NCBI GenBank assembly: GCA_021292165.1
Contig: CM037879.1
Span: 113,328,359 to 113,392,358, forward strand
From: Shinisaurus crocodilurus
Lineage: Eukaryota > Chordata > Lepidosauria > Squamata > Shinisauridae
Length of the DNA stretch: 64,000 nt
Direction: 5' to 3'
A model generated the notes under the pieces. It had not been told where the DNA came from. It saw only the letters and a program-made list of their open reading frames with translations, and did no database searches. A program made the translations under genes and the position numbers. This document shows, in pieces, positions 44,188 through 54,993 of the stretch. Each line of letters begins with the position of its first letter. The first letter of the stretch is position 1.

Positions 44188-45182
44188 ACCCTACATGTCA
44201 ATGGTTTTCCTATTTACAGATTGTAGAAAGGTTTAAAGTTGATAAAAGGTTGTATGATTCTGAACAAAGTGTATCTGACTTTGAAAGGGAATTATGTCTA
44301 AATGATGAACATCTTATCTCAAGAATGTATAAGCTTTTGTTGAAATTTGAAACTGAGGAAGAGCAAGTGAAGGAATGCATGATAAAATGGGCTCAAAATT
44401 TTGGCTATAATATATAGCCAAAATTTATTAATGACACAATGGGAAAATATGTAGTTAAAAGGTTTGAAATTTACATTATGTTCTAGTCTTAAAGAGAATT
44501 TTTATAAGATGATGTATCGTTGGCATTTGTCTCCAGAGAAATTGGCTAGAATATATAATGGTGCATCAGACATATGTTGGAAATGTGAACAACAGGAAGG
44601 AACCTTTTATCATATGTGGTGGACATGTAAGAAAGCTAAAAAAAAAAATTGGGTAGAAATTCATTTATTAATGCAAAAGATTTTTAAAATTAATTTTCAA
44701 TTGAAACCAGAGGTTTTTCTATTGTGAATAATGAACAGTCAGCTAGAAGGAAGGTATGGAACTTTAGTTTTATACATGACAGCGGCAGTGAGAATATTAT
44801 ATGCACAGAAATGGAAAGGTCCAGCAGTGCCTACGACAGAAGAATCGTTGGTCAAGATGCTGGAGCTGGCAGAGATGGCCAAACTCACATCATTAATCAG
44901 AGAAAGGACAACATCTATGTTTATTGTTGAGTGGAAACCTCTAATTGATTTTTTGCAGAGACTGGAAAATAATGATTTGTTTGTTTGTGGGTTTATGGAA
45001 TAATAAGTGAATTTGGGACAACGGGAAGAAAGAGATTTCTCATTCTGATTATCGAGTAAGAAAAATTATTGTTACCTATATTTGCTGTAGAAGGTCTATT
45101 TTGTTTTGTTAATTGTTATATGTTTGATATTATGTGTTTGTTTCACATAGAAATAAAATTAAAATTGCAAAACAAAACAAAA
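44188..45182 (+). mobile_element. 5'-truncated L1 copy 2, 15-bp target duplication
   Basis: It is bounded by AAGAAATGAATGAAG at 44173-44187 and 45183-45197, a perfect duplication. The sequence parallels 7890-8866, including CWKCEQQEGTFYHMWWTC and the AGAAATAAAATT 3' end. The ORF2 frame is broken near 44410 by a 13-bp insertion that is the inverse of adjacent sequence, near 44640 by an expanded A-run, and by a TGA at 44726-44728. The first residues of the open frame at 44178 are host sequence. Confidence 0.92.
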
Positions 45183-45212
45183 AAGAAATGAATGAAGGCC
45201 CATATAGACCAT

Positions 45213-46520
45213 GTTATTTATTTATTTGATTTGTAGCTTGCCGTTCTACCAGAAATGGCACTCAAGGTGGCTTACAATCACTATAACAACAAGCAAATAA
45301 AACACAAATAAAAACAATTAAAAACACAACAACAGAGTAAAAACAGCATCCAGCTCAACAGAATCACTTACACACCAAAGGCCTGCTTGAATAAAGCGGT
45401 CTTTGCCTGCTGGTGGAAGGACAACAGAGAGGGAGTGAACCTAGTCTCCCTCAGCAGGGAGTTCCAAAGGAAGGGAGCAGCCACCGAGAAGGCCCTCCTT
45501 TATGTTGCCACCAAATGTGCCTTTGAAGGTGTTGGTCTTGAAAGAAGGTATTCTCTTGAAGGTCCGAAGAACTGGGCAGGCTCAAACAGGAGAAGGTGGT
45601 CTTTCAAGTAGCCTGATCCTAAGCCATATAGGGCTTTATAGGTAATCACCAGCACTTTGAATTCTGCCAGGAAACAAGGGAGTCACAAACTCCCTGTATC
45701 CAGCCCTGGTCAACAGTCTGGCTGCAGCATTCTGGACCAGCTGAAGTTTCTGAACAATTTTTGAAGGCAGCCCCATGTACAGCATGTTACAGTAGTTCAA
45801 ATGAGATGTAACTAAGGCATGTGTGACCATGACCAGATCAGACATGTCTAGGAAGGGGCGCAGTTGATGCACTAGCTGTGCAAACACACTCCTGGCCACT
45901 GTCAAGACTTGGGCATCCAGCTTCAGGGCTGAGTCCAAGAGTACACCCAAACTGCAAGCCTGAGTCTTCAGGGGGAGTGTAAACCCATCTAGCACAGGCT
46001 GAATCCCTATTTCTTGATCTGCCTTTTGACTAACCAGAAGCACCTCTGCCTTGTTTGGCTTAAGCTTCCATTTGTTTGCCCTCATCCAGTCCATTACTGA
46101 CATCAGACACTGATTTAGAACTTGAACAGCTTCCTTGGATGGAGAGATAGAGTTGGGTGTCATCAGCATACTGGTGGCACCAAACCCCAAAATTCCAGAC
46201 AATCTCTCTCAGTGGTTTCATTTATATGTTACATAGCATGGTGGATAGGATGGAACCCTGACAGACACCACAGGCCAGCAGCCATGGAGTTGAGCAGGAA
46301 TCCCCCAGCACCACCTTCTGAGACTGCCTCTCCAAGAAGGACTGGAGCCACCATATAACACTACCTCTGAGTCCCATCTCAGACAGATGCTTCAGAACGA
46401 TACCATGGTCGATGGTATCAAAAGCCAATGAGAGGTCCAGCAAAACCAACAGGGACACTTTCCCCCTATCCAGTTCCTGGCGTAGATCATTCACCAACAT
46501 GACCAAAACAGTGTCTTTCC
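45213..46520 (-). mobile_element. L2-like LINE, RT region to 3' end, inverted
   Basis: On the minus strand the reading order is LLVLLDLSLAFDTIDHGIVL (first RT Asp), SQKVVLGDSCSTPWLL, CGVCQGSILSTMLCNI, a stop, then MKPLREIVWNFGVWCHQYADD (catalytic box intact), WKLKPNKAEVLLVSQ, LGVLLDSALKL and LNYCNMLYMGLP. This is the RT domain of the L2/CR1 group. The 3' tail at 45213 is (AAATAA)-like. The frame is broken at least once (near 46220) and further within the 3' part. Confidence 0.88.
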
Positions 46521-47009
46521 CATAAACAGCATCAATATCTCTCCAAAATAATCAGCATTGTACTAAAATAAAAAGCAGACATTCTACAACAGATCTACTG
46601 CCTTTCCTTGCTAGTACAATAAATAGTGCCATCTTCTGATCCAATATGCAAACAATGTGAATTTGACACACAGTGATCCTGATCCAACTCTAGGCACATG
46701 CAACTAATTGTGCACAGTGACTAGTTGTCCTGGATATGGCAAGTGCAGCCAAATCTGCATCAAAAGACACATGAGCATTTACACTGCTGGTAAACATGCA
46801 TTTGAGATGCACATTCACATGTCCTTGGTGTACAGAACCCTGTTTCTGCTGGCAATCTCACTTTATGGGATCAGGGTGATGTTGTCAAACAAAAAACAAC
46901 CTTATTTCATCCAAGTAGGACAAGCTTGTGCGGCTCTCTTGTCCAGTTAAAAGATCTGCTGTTGTCTTCATTTTTACCAAAGCCTATAAAATGTCATCAC
47001 TGAATACAG
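46521..47009. other. No recognisable feature
   Basis: No coding motif or repeat family was recognised. Confidence 0.4.
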
Positions 47010-47181
47010 GCCTGTGGCTTATGCTGGCTCAGCTTGTCTGAGCGTGGAAAGCTAAGCAGGGTCAGGCCTGGTTATTACTTGGATGGGAGACTCCTCCTCT
47101 AGTTTCCTGCATTGAGCAGGGGGTTGGACTCGATAGCCTTGTAGGCTCTTTCCAACTCTGTGATCTATGAAATCTATGAAA
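47010..47181 (+). mobile_element. 5S-rRNA-derived SINE with CR1 tail, copy 1
   Basis: The head is a diverged 5S rRNA gene body: GCCTGTGGC, then GTCTGAGCGTGGAAAGCTAA, GCAGGGTCAGGCCTGGTTA and TACTTGGATGGGAGAC, covering the internal promoter (A box AGCTAAGCAGGGTC and C box TGGATGGGAGAC). It is followed by GCATTGAGCAGGGGGTTGGA, CTCGATAGCC and TCTATGAAATCTATGAAA, the CR1 3' end with its terminal repeat. A second copy with the same junction (62031-62205) proves this is a mobile family, not a chance fusion. Confidence 0.9.
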
Positions 47182-47223
47182 CTCTGGAAGTTAATCATAA
47201 TACAAGGTCACAAAGTTGCCTTG

Positions 47224-47440
47224 TAGTGTGGCGTAGTGGTTAGAGTGTTGGACTGGGACTCAGGAGATCCTGGTTCTAGTCCCCGCTCGGCCATGAAACT
47301 CACTGGGTGACTTTGGGCCAGTCACTGCCTCTCAGGGTTGTTGTGAGGATAAAATGGAGAGGAGGAGGACTATGTAAGCCGCCTTGGGTTCCTCGCAGGG
47401 AAAAAAAGTGGAGTATAAATATAATAAAATAAATAAAAAA
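47224..47440 (+). mobile_element. CORE-SINE copy with intact pol III boxes
   Basis: A box: GTGGCGTAGTGGTTAGAGTG; B box: GGTTCTAGTCC; core: ACTCACTGGGTGACTTTGGG and GGTTGTTGTGAGGATAAAAT; tail: GCCGCCTTGGGTTCC and GTATAAATATAATAAAATAA. About 20 bases (CAGCCTAACCTACCTCA) are missing compared with the other copies. Confidence 0.9.
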
Positions 47441-48631
47441 TTATGGAAAGCATATCCATGTGCACAGGTGGAGCAGCCACAGCAAGGGAACCAAGCAACC
47501 AGAGCATGGGTGCAGGCTGGTAACTCCTCCCTAATCCTTATTTACAGGCTGTTTTATTCCATACAAAAATAAACGCACACACTTTTTAGCCTGACATATC
47601 CATATGTAGATTTAGTTACTGGCATGACATTCTGGAGATCCTAGAACTGATGACATTTTATTAGTTAGTTATTATATTTATATCCCACCTTTCTGCCAAA
47701 AATGGTGCTCAACTTCTGTATGCAAACCTTCTGGTAAAAGGTGTAGCTGCTTCTCTTTGAAATAGTATCTAAAATCAATTTTATTTTCCTGAAGCATTTC
47801 TTGAATGATGGCATGTACAGAAATCAAGGTTTAGAAACTGAGAAAATCGTTCATAGATGTAGTTTTAAGAGCCAAAACAACTGACGTCTAGTAAGGTTTG
47901 CTGCAAGTCCAGATACAAAAGGTTTAAATGGGCCATAGAATTACCACAGAATTTGACAGTGATGATTTGAAAATAACCATAAAAACATTTGAAAACAAGA
48001 TGTTTTGCAGGCCTTCAACCTTTTACACCATATAAGGTGTGATAGCATTTGCATGCCACTTTAAGCCAGGCATCCAGGCTTATTAAACCACAATGTGCAC
48101 ACCCGTTTACAGATATACAGATCTGTTGGGTATACAGATCAGGCATGGAACTCTGTGTTATGTCCAAGCCAATGCTAGCTTATGAATCCTGGCTTGTTCG
48201 GGTTTAATACACCATAATTCCAGCGTCACAAGTTACACTAAGCTATCTATGCCTGATGTGCTCACTTGTTTGCATGAGTAGGAGGAACAAACCAGGAACA
48301 ATGGAGCTCATGCACATTGTGGTATAACAAGCCAGTATTCCTGGCTTAAAATGATGTGTGAATGCATCCAATGCCATAGGCAACTCCTGCACTGAAATCA
48401 TAAAACAAGTTTACCCCTATTGATTTCAAAAATCAAACACTTTTAAGTTACTGGAAATAAACCATCTGATCATACAAGGTTCTTGTGCTGAGACGTCCCT
48501 GTACAGATGATAACAGGTGGCAAATCAATGGCCTGGTTTCCACATAACTAAGTCAGGTTTTGTTCAGCTGAATTGTGGTGTGTTTGTATGTCCAAACCCA
48601 CCCTGTGCAACTCTAAGTCCATGGTCTAAAC
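47441..48631. other. No gene; foldback-like repeat at about 48040-48380
   Basis: TTAAGCCAGGCATCCAGGCTTA and TTATAC/ATAACAAGCCAG with TATTCCTGGCTTAAA are complementary arms. It belongs to the same general type of foldback as 25932-26519. Confidence 0.45.
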
Positions 48632-49653
48632 CAGTGGTTCTCAACCTTTTTTGCCCCATGCACCCTTTCACCATATGCCAGAATGTCATTCCCCCCTTTC
48701 CAAGATTGTCTGACTCAAATGTTGCATTCCAAATAATATGCATATAATATACTAGCTGTTGCCCATGGCTGTGCTCACGTGGATTTTAGGATTTGGTACA
48801 ATGGAAAAGATACAGTGTCTCTGACTGAAAGCGTAACATTTAGGCTGGGTGCTGGCAGCAGAAAACTTTTCTGACAGAAATATCTGATCTTAAAGAAAAA
48901 TCAGGTTAATCAGGTTAAAAATCAGGTGATGAAGAGTGACCGTGCCAAGTTTGGGGTAGATCCGTCAAAACGTGATGGAGCCTATGTGACGACGCCCCCC
49001 ACACAACAGTCATTCAGTCATTTAAAAAGTTTCCCTCCCTTTTCACCCCCTCAGAGAACATTCTAAATGGCCTAGGGGAGATTTGCATACTCACCCCTAT
49101 TGGCCCCTGCAGGAATTCATACGGTGTCGTATGGGCTATTTGCATAACTGCTCATATTGGCTCCTGCAGCAATTATGAGGTGAGGCCGATTTGCATAGCT
49201 TCTCCCCTGTTGTTTTGCCCACAGGAGATATGAGAGTGGGGCGATTTTGCCCCCTTTTTTCACCCCCTTAGGGATGGAATTTCCAAAAATCCTTCCTTAG
49301 TGGGTGTCTACGTCATAAAAGCAATGTTCCTTCAAAATTTCACGTTCCAAGATTAAACGGTTTGAGCTGGGCATTGATGAGTCAGTCAGTCAGTCAGGAC
49401 TTCTTTTATATATATAGATAATAACTATAAATGGAATATTTCCACAGATAACAAGTGAAATATTTATCTTTATTTTTAATTTAATCTGTGCCATACAATA
49501 AGGTGTGATGTCCTGTAGATTATGTACAATCTGTAGAATTGTAATTTGTACAAAGATCAGTCTTCCAACAGTTGGAGTCTGTGGTCCCAATTCCCCCCCT
49601 GAAACGCTAAAATTCCTCCCCTGGGGGGAATTCCCCCCAGTTGAGAACCCCTG
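48632..49653. mobile_element. hAT-type element with 8-bp duplication and nested DNA
   Basis: Ends are CAGTGGTTCTCAACC and GGTTCTCAACTGG-complement (GTTGAGAACCCCTG). The flanks are GTCTAAAC at 48624-48631 and 49654-49661, a perfect 8-bp duplication. The interior from about 48750 to 49425 looks like a separate insertion: it begins ATATACTAGCTGTTGCCCATGG and ends with GTCAGTCAGTCAGTCAGGAC and TATATATATAGATA. No transposase frame is visible. Confidence 0.88.
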
Positions 49654-49661
49654 GTCTAAAC

Positions 49662-51254
49662 CATGGTTTTAAGATGGTTTACCAATCTCAGCTTGAATTA
49701 ACTATGGTTTGTCATTATGTACAAACCCACAATCCTGCCTGGTTTGTTTCCACGACCCACCCTAGCTACTTACCTAGGCACAGAGGGCTGGTGGTGGTGG
49801 GGAACAACTCTCTGAAGGTTAAGCTACTTTCTCTGGTGCTTTTCCATAACTCACCTTCCCTCCCCACTTTCCCTGGAAACAGGCTCCTTTCCTCAACTAG
49901 CTCCTTTTTAGAAAGCCCTCCCTCTCAAGCCTGCCCATCTATCTTCACTACAGCTTTGCAGAGAAACTAAAATTTAAAAGGGATCACTGGCTATTTTACT
50001 AACATCTGTCCTGGACTCCATATTGCAAGCACAACTTTGCTCTTTGAAGGCAAATTGTTTCACCCATGGATGTTATTGCTTTCACCTCTTGTTCTTGCTA
50101 ACCAGAAAAGTGTATTTATAAATTAAAACTTGTGTCTTTATTGGATGAGTGGGTACAGGTGATATATAAATGGTCTGATGGGGTGGGAATCATGGACTGG
50201 CGCTAGTCAAGTTGAATGCTACTTTCATTTGTGTCCAGCTGTGCAGCAGATGGTGGATATGTGTGCATAAACATTTCTTTGCACACACTACATTTTACAA
50301 AGCTTACAGCTGAGTAGTTGTATGCAACTTTGAAAATCAGAGCTTCTCATTGGAAACTGAGATAGGTAAAGACCCACCTATGATTGCTGGGTTGTCTTTT
50401 GGGAATAAATAGCAAACGTTCACCCTGGCATGCTTGGCTGGATGCTAGGCAGTAGGTATTCCTAAAGAGGGAGAGGGAATGGGAGATTTCCCTTGAAAAT
50501 TGTTCTGGGCGGTAGAGTTTTTTGGATCTTCGAAACATTGAAATACAGACGTGTGTCCTTGGATACCATCCCAGCTAAACAAGGCTAGGGTGTTGCATAT
50601 AGCTAGCAAAAAAAAAGAAGAAAAGATTATGTCTTTCTGTTTTGCCATGGTGGCACATACTAAAAACAGCAATTATATCTATTTATCTATCTATGTTATG
50701 AAGTTAATAAACCAGTGAAAATCCCAATTAGCTTCACTATGGAAGCATTATTGTTGATCTATTAAAGTGCAGAATTTGCTATAGCACTTAAGATGTGCTA
50801 CATTTTAAACACAAAGGTGATTTAGCACTTAAGCATTCAAAAGTGGCCAATTTGGGGAGGAGGAGAGTCAAACATACATTTCTTTCTGCTGGTATTTCCT
50901 CCTTATTGCCAAATTTTGTTGGTAGGGGAGAACCATTAATTAAAAGAAAGGTTATTTTATGAGGCCGGGAATCAATTTTCCCAGCATGACTGCTGAACTG
51001 TGCATCAGGAGATTTAGATAAAATATCTGATAGATTTATAGGAGATGCTTAAAGCCCGGAGAGGCCTGATAAGAGTTTCACCATTATGGTCAAAGTGAAC
51101 ATACAATGAAGTCTTGGACACTGACAAAATATTTACCCTAAAAAATATAAAGTAGAATTGTTGTTGTTGTTGTTGTTGTTGAGGGAGCTTTAAATGACTG
51201 AACTATTTTTGAATATACACATTCCCCACAAAAAGCATGGCTGTTTGGCAGAAG
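49662..51254. other. Intronic DNA; possible conserved element, (TTG)n
   Basis: A (TTG)n tract is at 51158-51180. The part at about 50940-51110 is free of repeat signatures and rich in GATA words (TTAGATAAAATATCTGATAGA), so it is a candidate for a conserved element. No coding motif is seen. Confidence 0.3.
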
Positions 51255-51262
51255 CCATCAGC

Positions 51263-52633
51263 CAGGGCCGGTGCTACCATTAGGCCAACTAGGCGCCTGC
51301 CTAGGGTGCCAGGCTGAAGGGGGCACCAGAAACGCCGCAATTTGCTTCGATCCCCCCCAACTCCCTCCCGAAAACACTTCACATATACCGTATCTACGGA
51401 AGAAAAGCTTTTTTTAAAAAGAGTCTTTCTGGGTTGTTTGAACTGCGCGTCGCTGGCTGCTCTCCTCCTCTTCCTCTCCCCCCTGCGCGTCTCTCTCGCT
51501 CGCTCTGCCTTCGCTTCCAAGGAGCACACAAACTGACTCTCCCAAAGATTTCTTTTGTGATCACTTGAACTGAGGAGTGGCGGCAGCAGCAGCATCAGCA
51601 GCATCAGCAGGAAGAGACGGAGCGGGGGGGGGGTTCGGTGGGTTTGTCGTTGGTTTGCTAGTTACAAAGATGAAGAAATAAGGGGGGAGGGTTGAGGGGA
51701 GTTTCTTTTTTCTTTTTTAATCGAGCAGCAGAAAGAAAAGAAAAAGGAGTATTGTGTGGATGGCAGAGCATGTGCGTTTTCACATGACATCTCTCTGTGC
51801 TGGTTTTAGCAGATCCCCACTGCAATTTTTTCTTTCTTTCTTTTTTTCTTTTTCCTTTTCACTGTTCAGTTTTACAGGGAGGTGCAGCAAAACAAGAGAG
51901 GGAGAGAGGTTGAGAGGGAAAGCTGCAAAGAGGCTTATAGAGGAGGGCTTACTTCGAGCTCCTCCTGCTGCCAGCGCCTCAGCCAATCAAAAGGCTCCAG
52001 AGTTTCAGCAGAGGAGGACGAGACGCTTTGTAAAGACAGGCTGGGGGCTGAGCAAAGGAGGCAACGTGCGCACACACACGCACACGCCTGCCTAGACGAG
52101 TCTCCAGTTTCCTCAGGGGCTCGGAGCTGGGCTTTCCTTCGTTCCTGCGCTCTACGCTCTAAAGACTTCCAGTATAAAAGTGTTTTCTCCACACTCGTTT
52201 CAAGCCAGCCTTCCCCCCACACCCCAGTTTCAAAATCCCGCCAAAAGACACATACTTATATTAAAGTGATTCCTTTCATGGACAATTCACTCCCGCAGCC
52301 CCTGATAATGCCTACTGTTTGGGGAAGTCCCCCCCCCCTTCTAGTCCCCTTTGGTACCTTCATATGAAAGCGAAAATCTGTATAATGGATCTTCGCTTTA
52401 TCCAACGGGATAACTGAGGATATCTTGATAGATTTCGAGAAATGTAGCGAATTGGTACTACATCAACATGTATTTTATGTATGCTTGTCAATGTTTATGA
52501 TAATAATTTTTTTAGGTTTTGCCAATTGACTTTTAATGGGCATAGGGCTGGAGGGAGGGAGGGCTCAAGTGGGAAGGGAGGCGCTAAATATCTGATCTTG
52601 CCTAGGGTACCAAACTGCCTTGCACCGGCCCTG
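51263..52633. mobile_element. Non-autonomous hAT-type element with promoter-like interior
   Basis: Ends are CAGGGCCGGTGC and GCACCGGCCCTG, a 12-bp perfect inverted repeat. The flanks are CCATCAGC at 51255-51262 and 52634-52641, a perfect 8-bp duplication. The family is a relative of 15871-18586 (shared CAGGGCCGG). The interior has GC-rich, CpG-containing DNA, CCAAT (AGCCAATCAAAAGG near 51982), a TATA-like CAGTATAAAAGTG near 52172, and long purine- or pyrimidine-rich runs. No transposase frame is present. Confidence 0.92.
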
Positions 52634-52641
52634 CCATCAGC

Positions 52642-53465
52642 ACCAATTTGTTCATTTCAATGTGGAACTCACAGCATGAAATCCAACAGTGTTCAATGGA
52701 ATGGACAACACTGATGGAATGATATTGCCCTCCCCACTTCAGCCCCCCCCATGCATCCCCAGAATCTGACCTGGAAGGTTAAGAGGGTCCTTCCAGAGAG
52801 GATGGGGGATGCATGGGGGGAAGCATGGGGGGAAGAGAGGAGGGGGGAAATCCTGTTGCACAAGCAGAAGTCCACTCACATGATGCTGGATGGAAGCCAT
52901 AATCCTGATGTTTTACCAGAAAGGCGGTAGTGAAGGCAATATTTACTTTTTTAAAATATATGCTATTAAATAGGGAGACATTCCACATTATATGATGCAT
53001 TACATATTTTCTCTTGTTTGTATGCATTCAGAATTGGAGGAGAAATGCCTAAGAAAATGAATTGAAAATGTTTTAAATCTTTCAAAAATGAAAGACAGAT
53101 TAAAATAAAGTATGAGCTCATTGGTTTCTAAGTTTCATATATTACAACATTCTGCGTAAACACTGATGTATTAACATGAGCAACAATCTACAACTATTTA
53201 CTCCAGGTCAACATGTTCAAATCAGCAGGGCATATCCTTTTCTGAAACAAGGAAGACACCGACTTGCACACTTGTATGACTCACTGCCCCAACACCACGT
53301 GCTTCTCCTTTATTGAAAAAGGGCATGGCTAGGAATCCCCTGCATGCACGGAACTTAGTACGGAGAGAACTGTAGCCATAGTCTCCAATTCTTAAGATTT
53401 AAAGTGGCCCATATTGACAACCAAACTGGTAAGAACACCTAAGTTACACCTGAAGAATGAAATAC
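52642..53465. other. No recognisable feature
   Basis: Contains G-rich repeats of GGATGCATGGGGGGAAGCAT type near 52800-52850, otherwise AT-rich intronic DNA without motifs. Confidence 0.4.
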
Positions 53466-53716
53466 AGTAATACCTTGGATTGCAAGTAACTTGGTTTGAG
53501 AGCGTTTTGCAAGACAAGCAAATTTTTAAATATTTATTTAATTTTTTAAAAACTTGATATACAAGTGACGTCTTGCAATACAAGTACTGTAGTATGGCTT
53601 AAATTAAAAATCTCTGTACACATTTTTTTGGGGGGGATTTCGTTTTGATATAAGAGTGTTTTGGATTACAAGCACGTTTCCGGAATGAATTATGCTGTCA
53701 ATCCAAGGCAAGACTG
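53466..53716 (-). mobile_element. Tigger-like MITE, copy 3
   Basis: CAGTAATACCTTGGATTGC to ATCCAAGGCAAGACTG, TA-flanked, 251 bp, inverted relative to copies 1 and 2. Confidence 0.85.
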
Positions 53717-53726
53717 TATACAAAGA

Positions 53727-53985
53727 ATAAGCAGGAGATACCCTCCTGGATGTACCCAATATTTCAGAGGTTTGGTCCATCATGGCTAGGAATAGGGCTT
53801 TTAGTGTCAGCACCAACTCTCTGGAAATCCCCACCACTACAAATTAGGCATGCACCAACCCTTTTCAGCATACTTTATCCAATAGGAATTCACAGGAAGG
53901 TAATCTTGTCCTCTGTACATTGCTTAGGAATTTCTTTAATAAAAGTGACTCTTAAATACCTTTAAATAAATGAATAAAGAAAGAA
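53727..53985 (+). repeat. L2-like LINE 3' fragment
   Basis: Translates in part as RNRAFSVSAPTLWKSPPLQI then RHAPTL, close to the L2-group C-terminal RAFSVAAPKLWNSLP motif, and ends in an AAATAAATGAATAAAG tail. Confidence 0.7.
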
Positions 53986-54128
53986 AGCAGACATGCCATA
54001 CAAGATAATAATGACAGACATTTTGGGAAAGTCTTGCCTTGATATAAAAATTAGACGTAGGCAGTGAAGTTATAAACATTTTGAAAATACTTCAAACTCA
54101 GTTAAACAAAATTTAAAAATTACAATTA

Positions 54129-54390
54129 CAGTAATACCTTGGATTGCAAGTAACTTGGTCTGAGAGCGTTTTGCAAGACAAGCAATTTTTTAAAATAAAT
54201 TTTGACTTGATAAACAAGCGACATCTTGCAATACAAGTAGTGTAGGGATACAACCGCTCGCCTCGAGCGGGTGTAGCAGGCCAAAATCGGCCCCACTCAC
54301 ACCCGCCAGAGACTCGCTTTGATATAAGAGTGTTTTGGATTACAAGCACGGTTCCAGAACGAATTATGCTTGCAATCCAAGGTATTACTG
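54129..54390 (-). mobile_element. Tigger-like MITE, copy 4, with replaced centre
   Basis: CAGTAATACCTTGGATTGC to AATCCAAGGTATTACTG with TA flanks, 262 bp. Between about 54242 and 54312 the usual interior is replaced by unrelated GC-rich DNA with the perfect stem CCGCTCG-CCT-CGAGCGG. Confidence 0.85.
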
Positions 54391-54553
54391 TAATAGTTTT
54401 GGCAAAGCCAGCCAGCACCAGAAAAGCCCCAAACTGCTCGAACTTCCACTTCTTTCCTTCCTTCACAAAAACAACTGAGCATGCACAGAAGTGATGATGG
54501 CCCGAAACACCCGGAGTTTCTATTAATCTGCCATATCAGTTTTGTAAAGAAGG

Positions 54554-54993
54554 ATAAAGATTTCAAGGTGTTGGTTTTGACCTTTAATACCCTACATGGC
54601 TTCGGTCCAGTTTACCTCAAGGAGCACCTCCAGCAACATCAAGTAGGCCGCTCAACAAGATCTGCCACGGACGGCCTTCTTCTTGTCCCATCAGCCAGAG
54701 CAGCCAGGCTGGTGGGGACTAGGAAGAGGGCCTTCTCTATGGCGGCCCCCAAGTTATGGAACTCCCTTCCTAGTGACTTTCGCCATGCCCCCTCCATTGA
54801 TGAGCTTCTGCTGCGCATTAAAAACATGGTATTTCAGGCGGGAATATGGGGTGGGTTAGGATTTTTTTTAAAAAAATTATACTGTTTTAATTGTGTAAGT
54901 CTGTTTTATTGTTGGAGTGTACATCACCCAGGGTGGCTGGCCAGATGGGCGATTTAAAAATGTTATAAATAAAAAAATAAAAAATAAATAAAT
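54554..54993 (+). mobile_element. L2-like LINE 3' end
   Basis: The open frame reads DFKVLVLTFNTLHGFGPVYL, a Ser/Arg region, then RAFSMAAPKLWNSLPSDFRH and APSIDELLLRIKNMVF, which is the C-terminus of the L2-group ORF. The tail reads CAGGGTGGCTGGCCAGATGG and ends in AAATAAATAAATAG. Confidence 0.88.

Noticed and set aside
47040..47100. Functional 5S rRNA gene
   Set aside because: The 5S part is diverged and lacks the 5S 3' end; it is fused to a CR1 tail, and the same fusion occurs at 62031.
47224..47300. tRNA gene
   Set aside because: The A and B boxes belong to a CORE-SINE head; the sequence does not form a full tRNA and is followed by the SINE core and tail.
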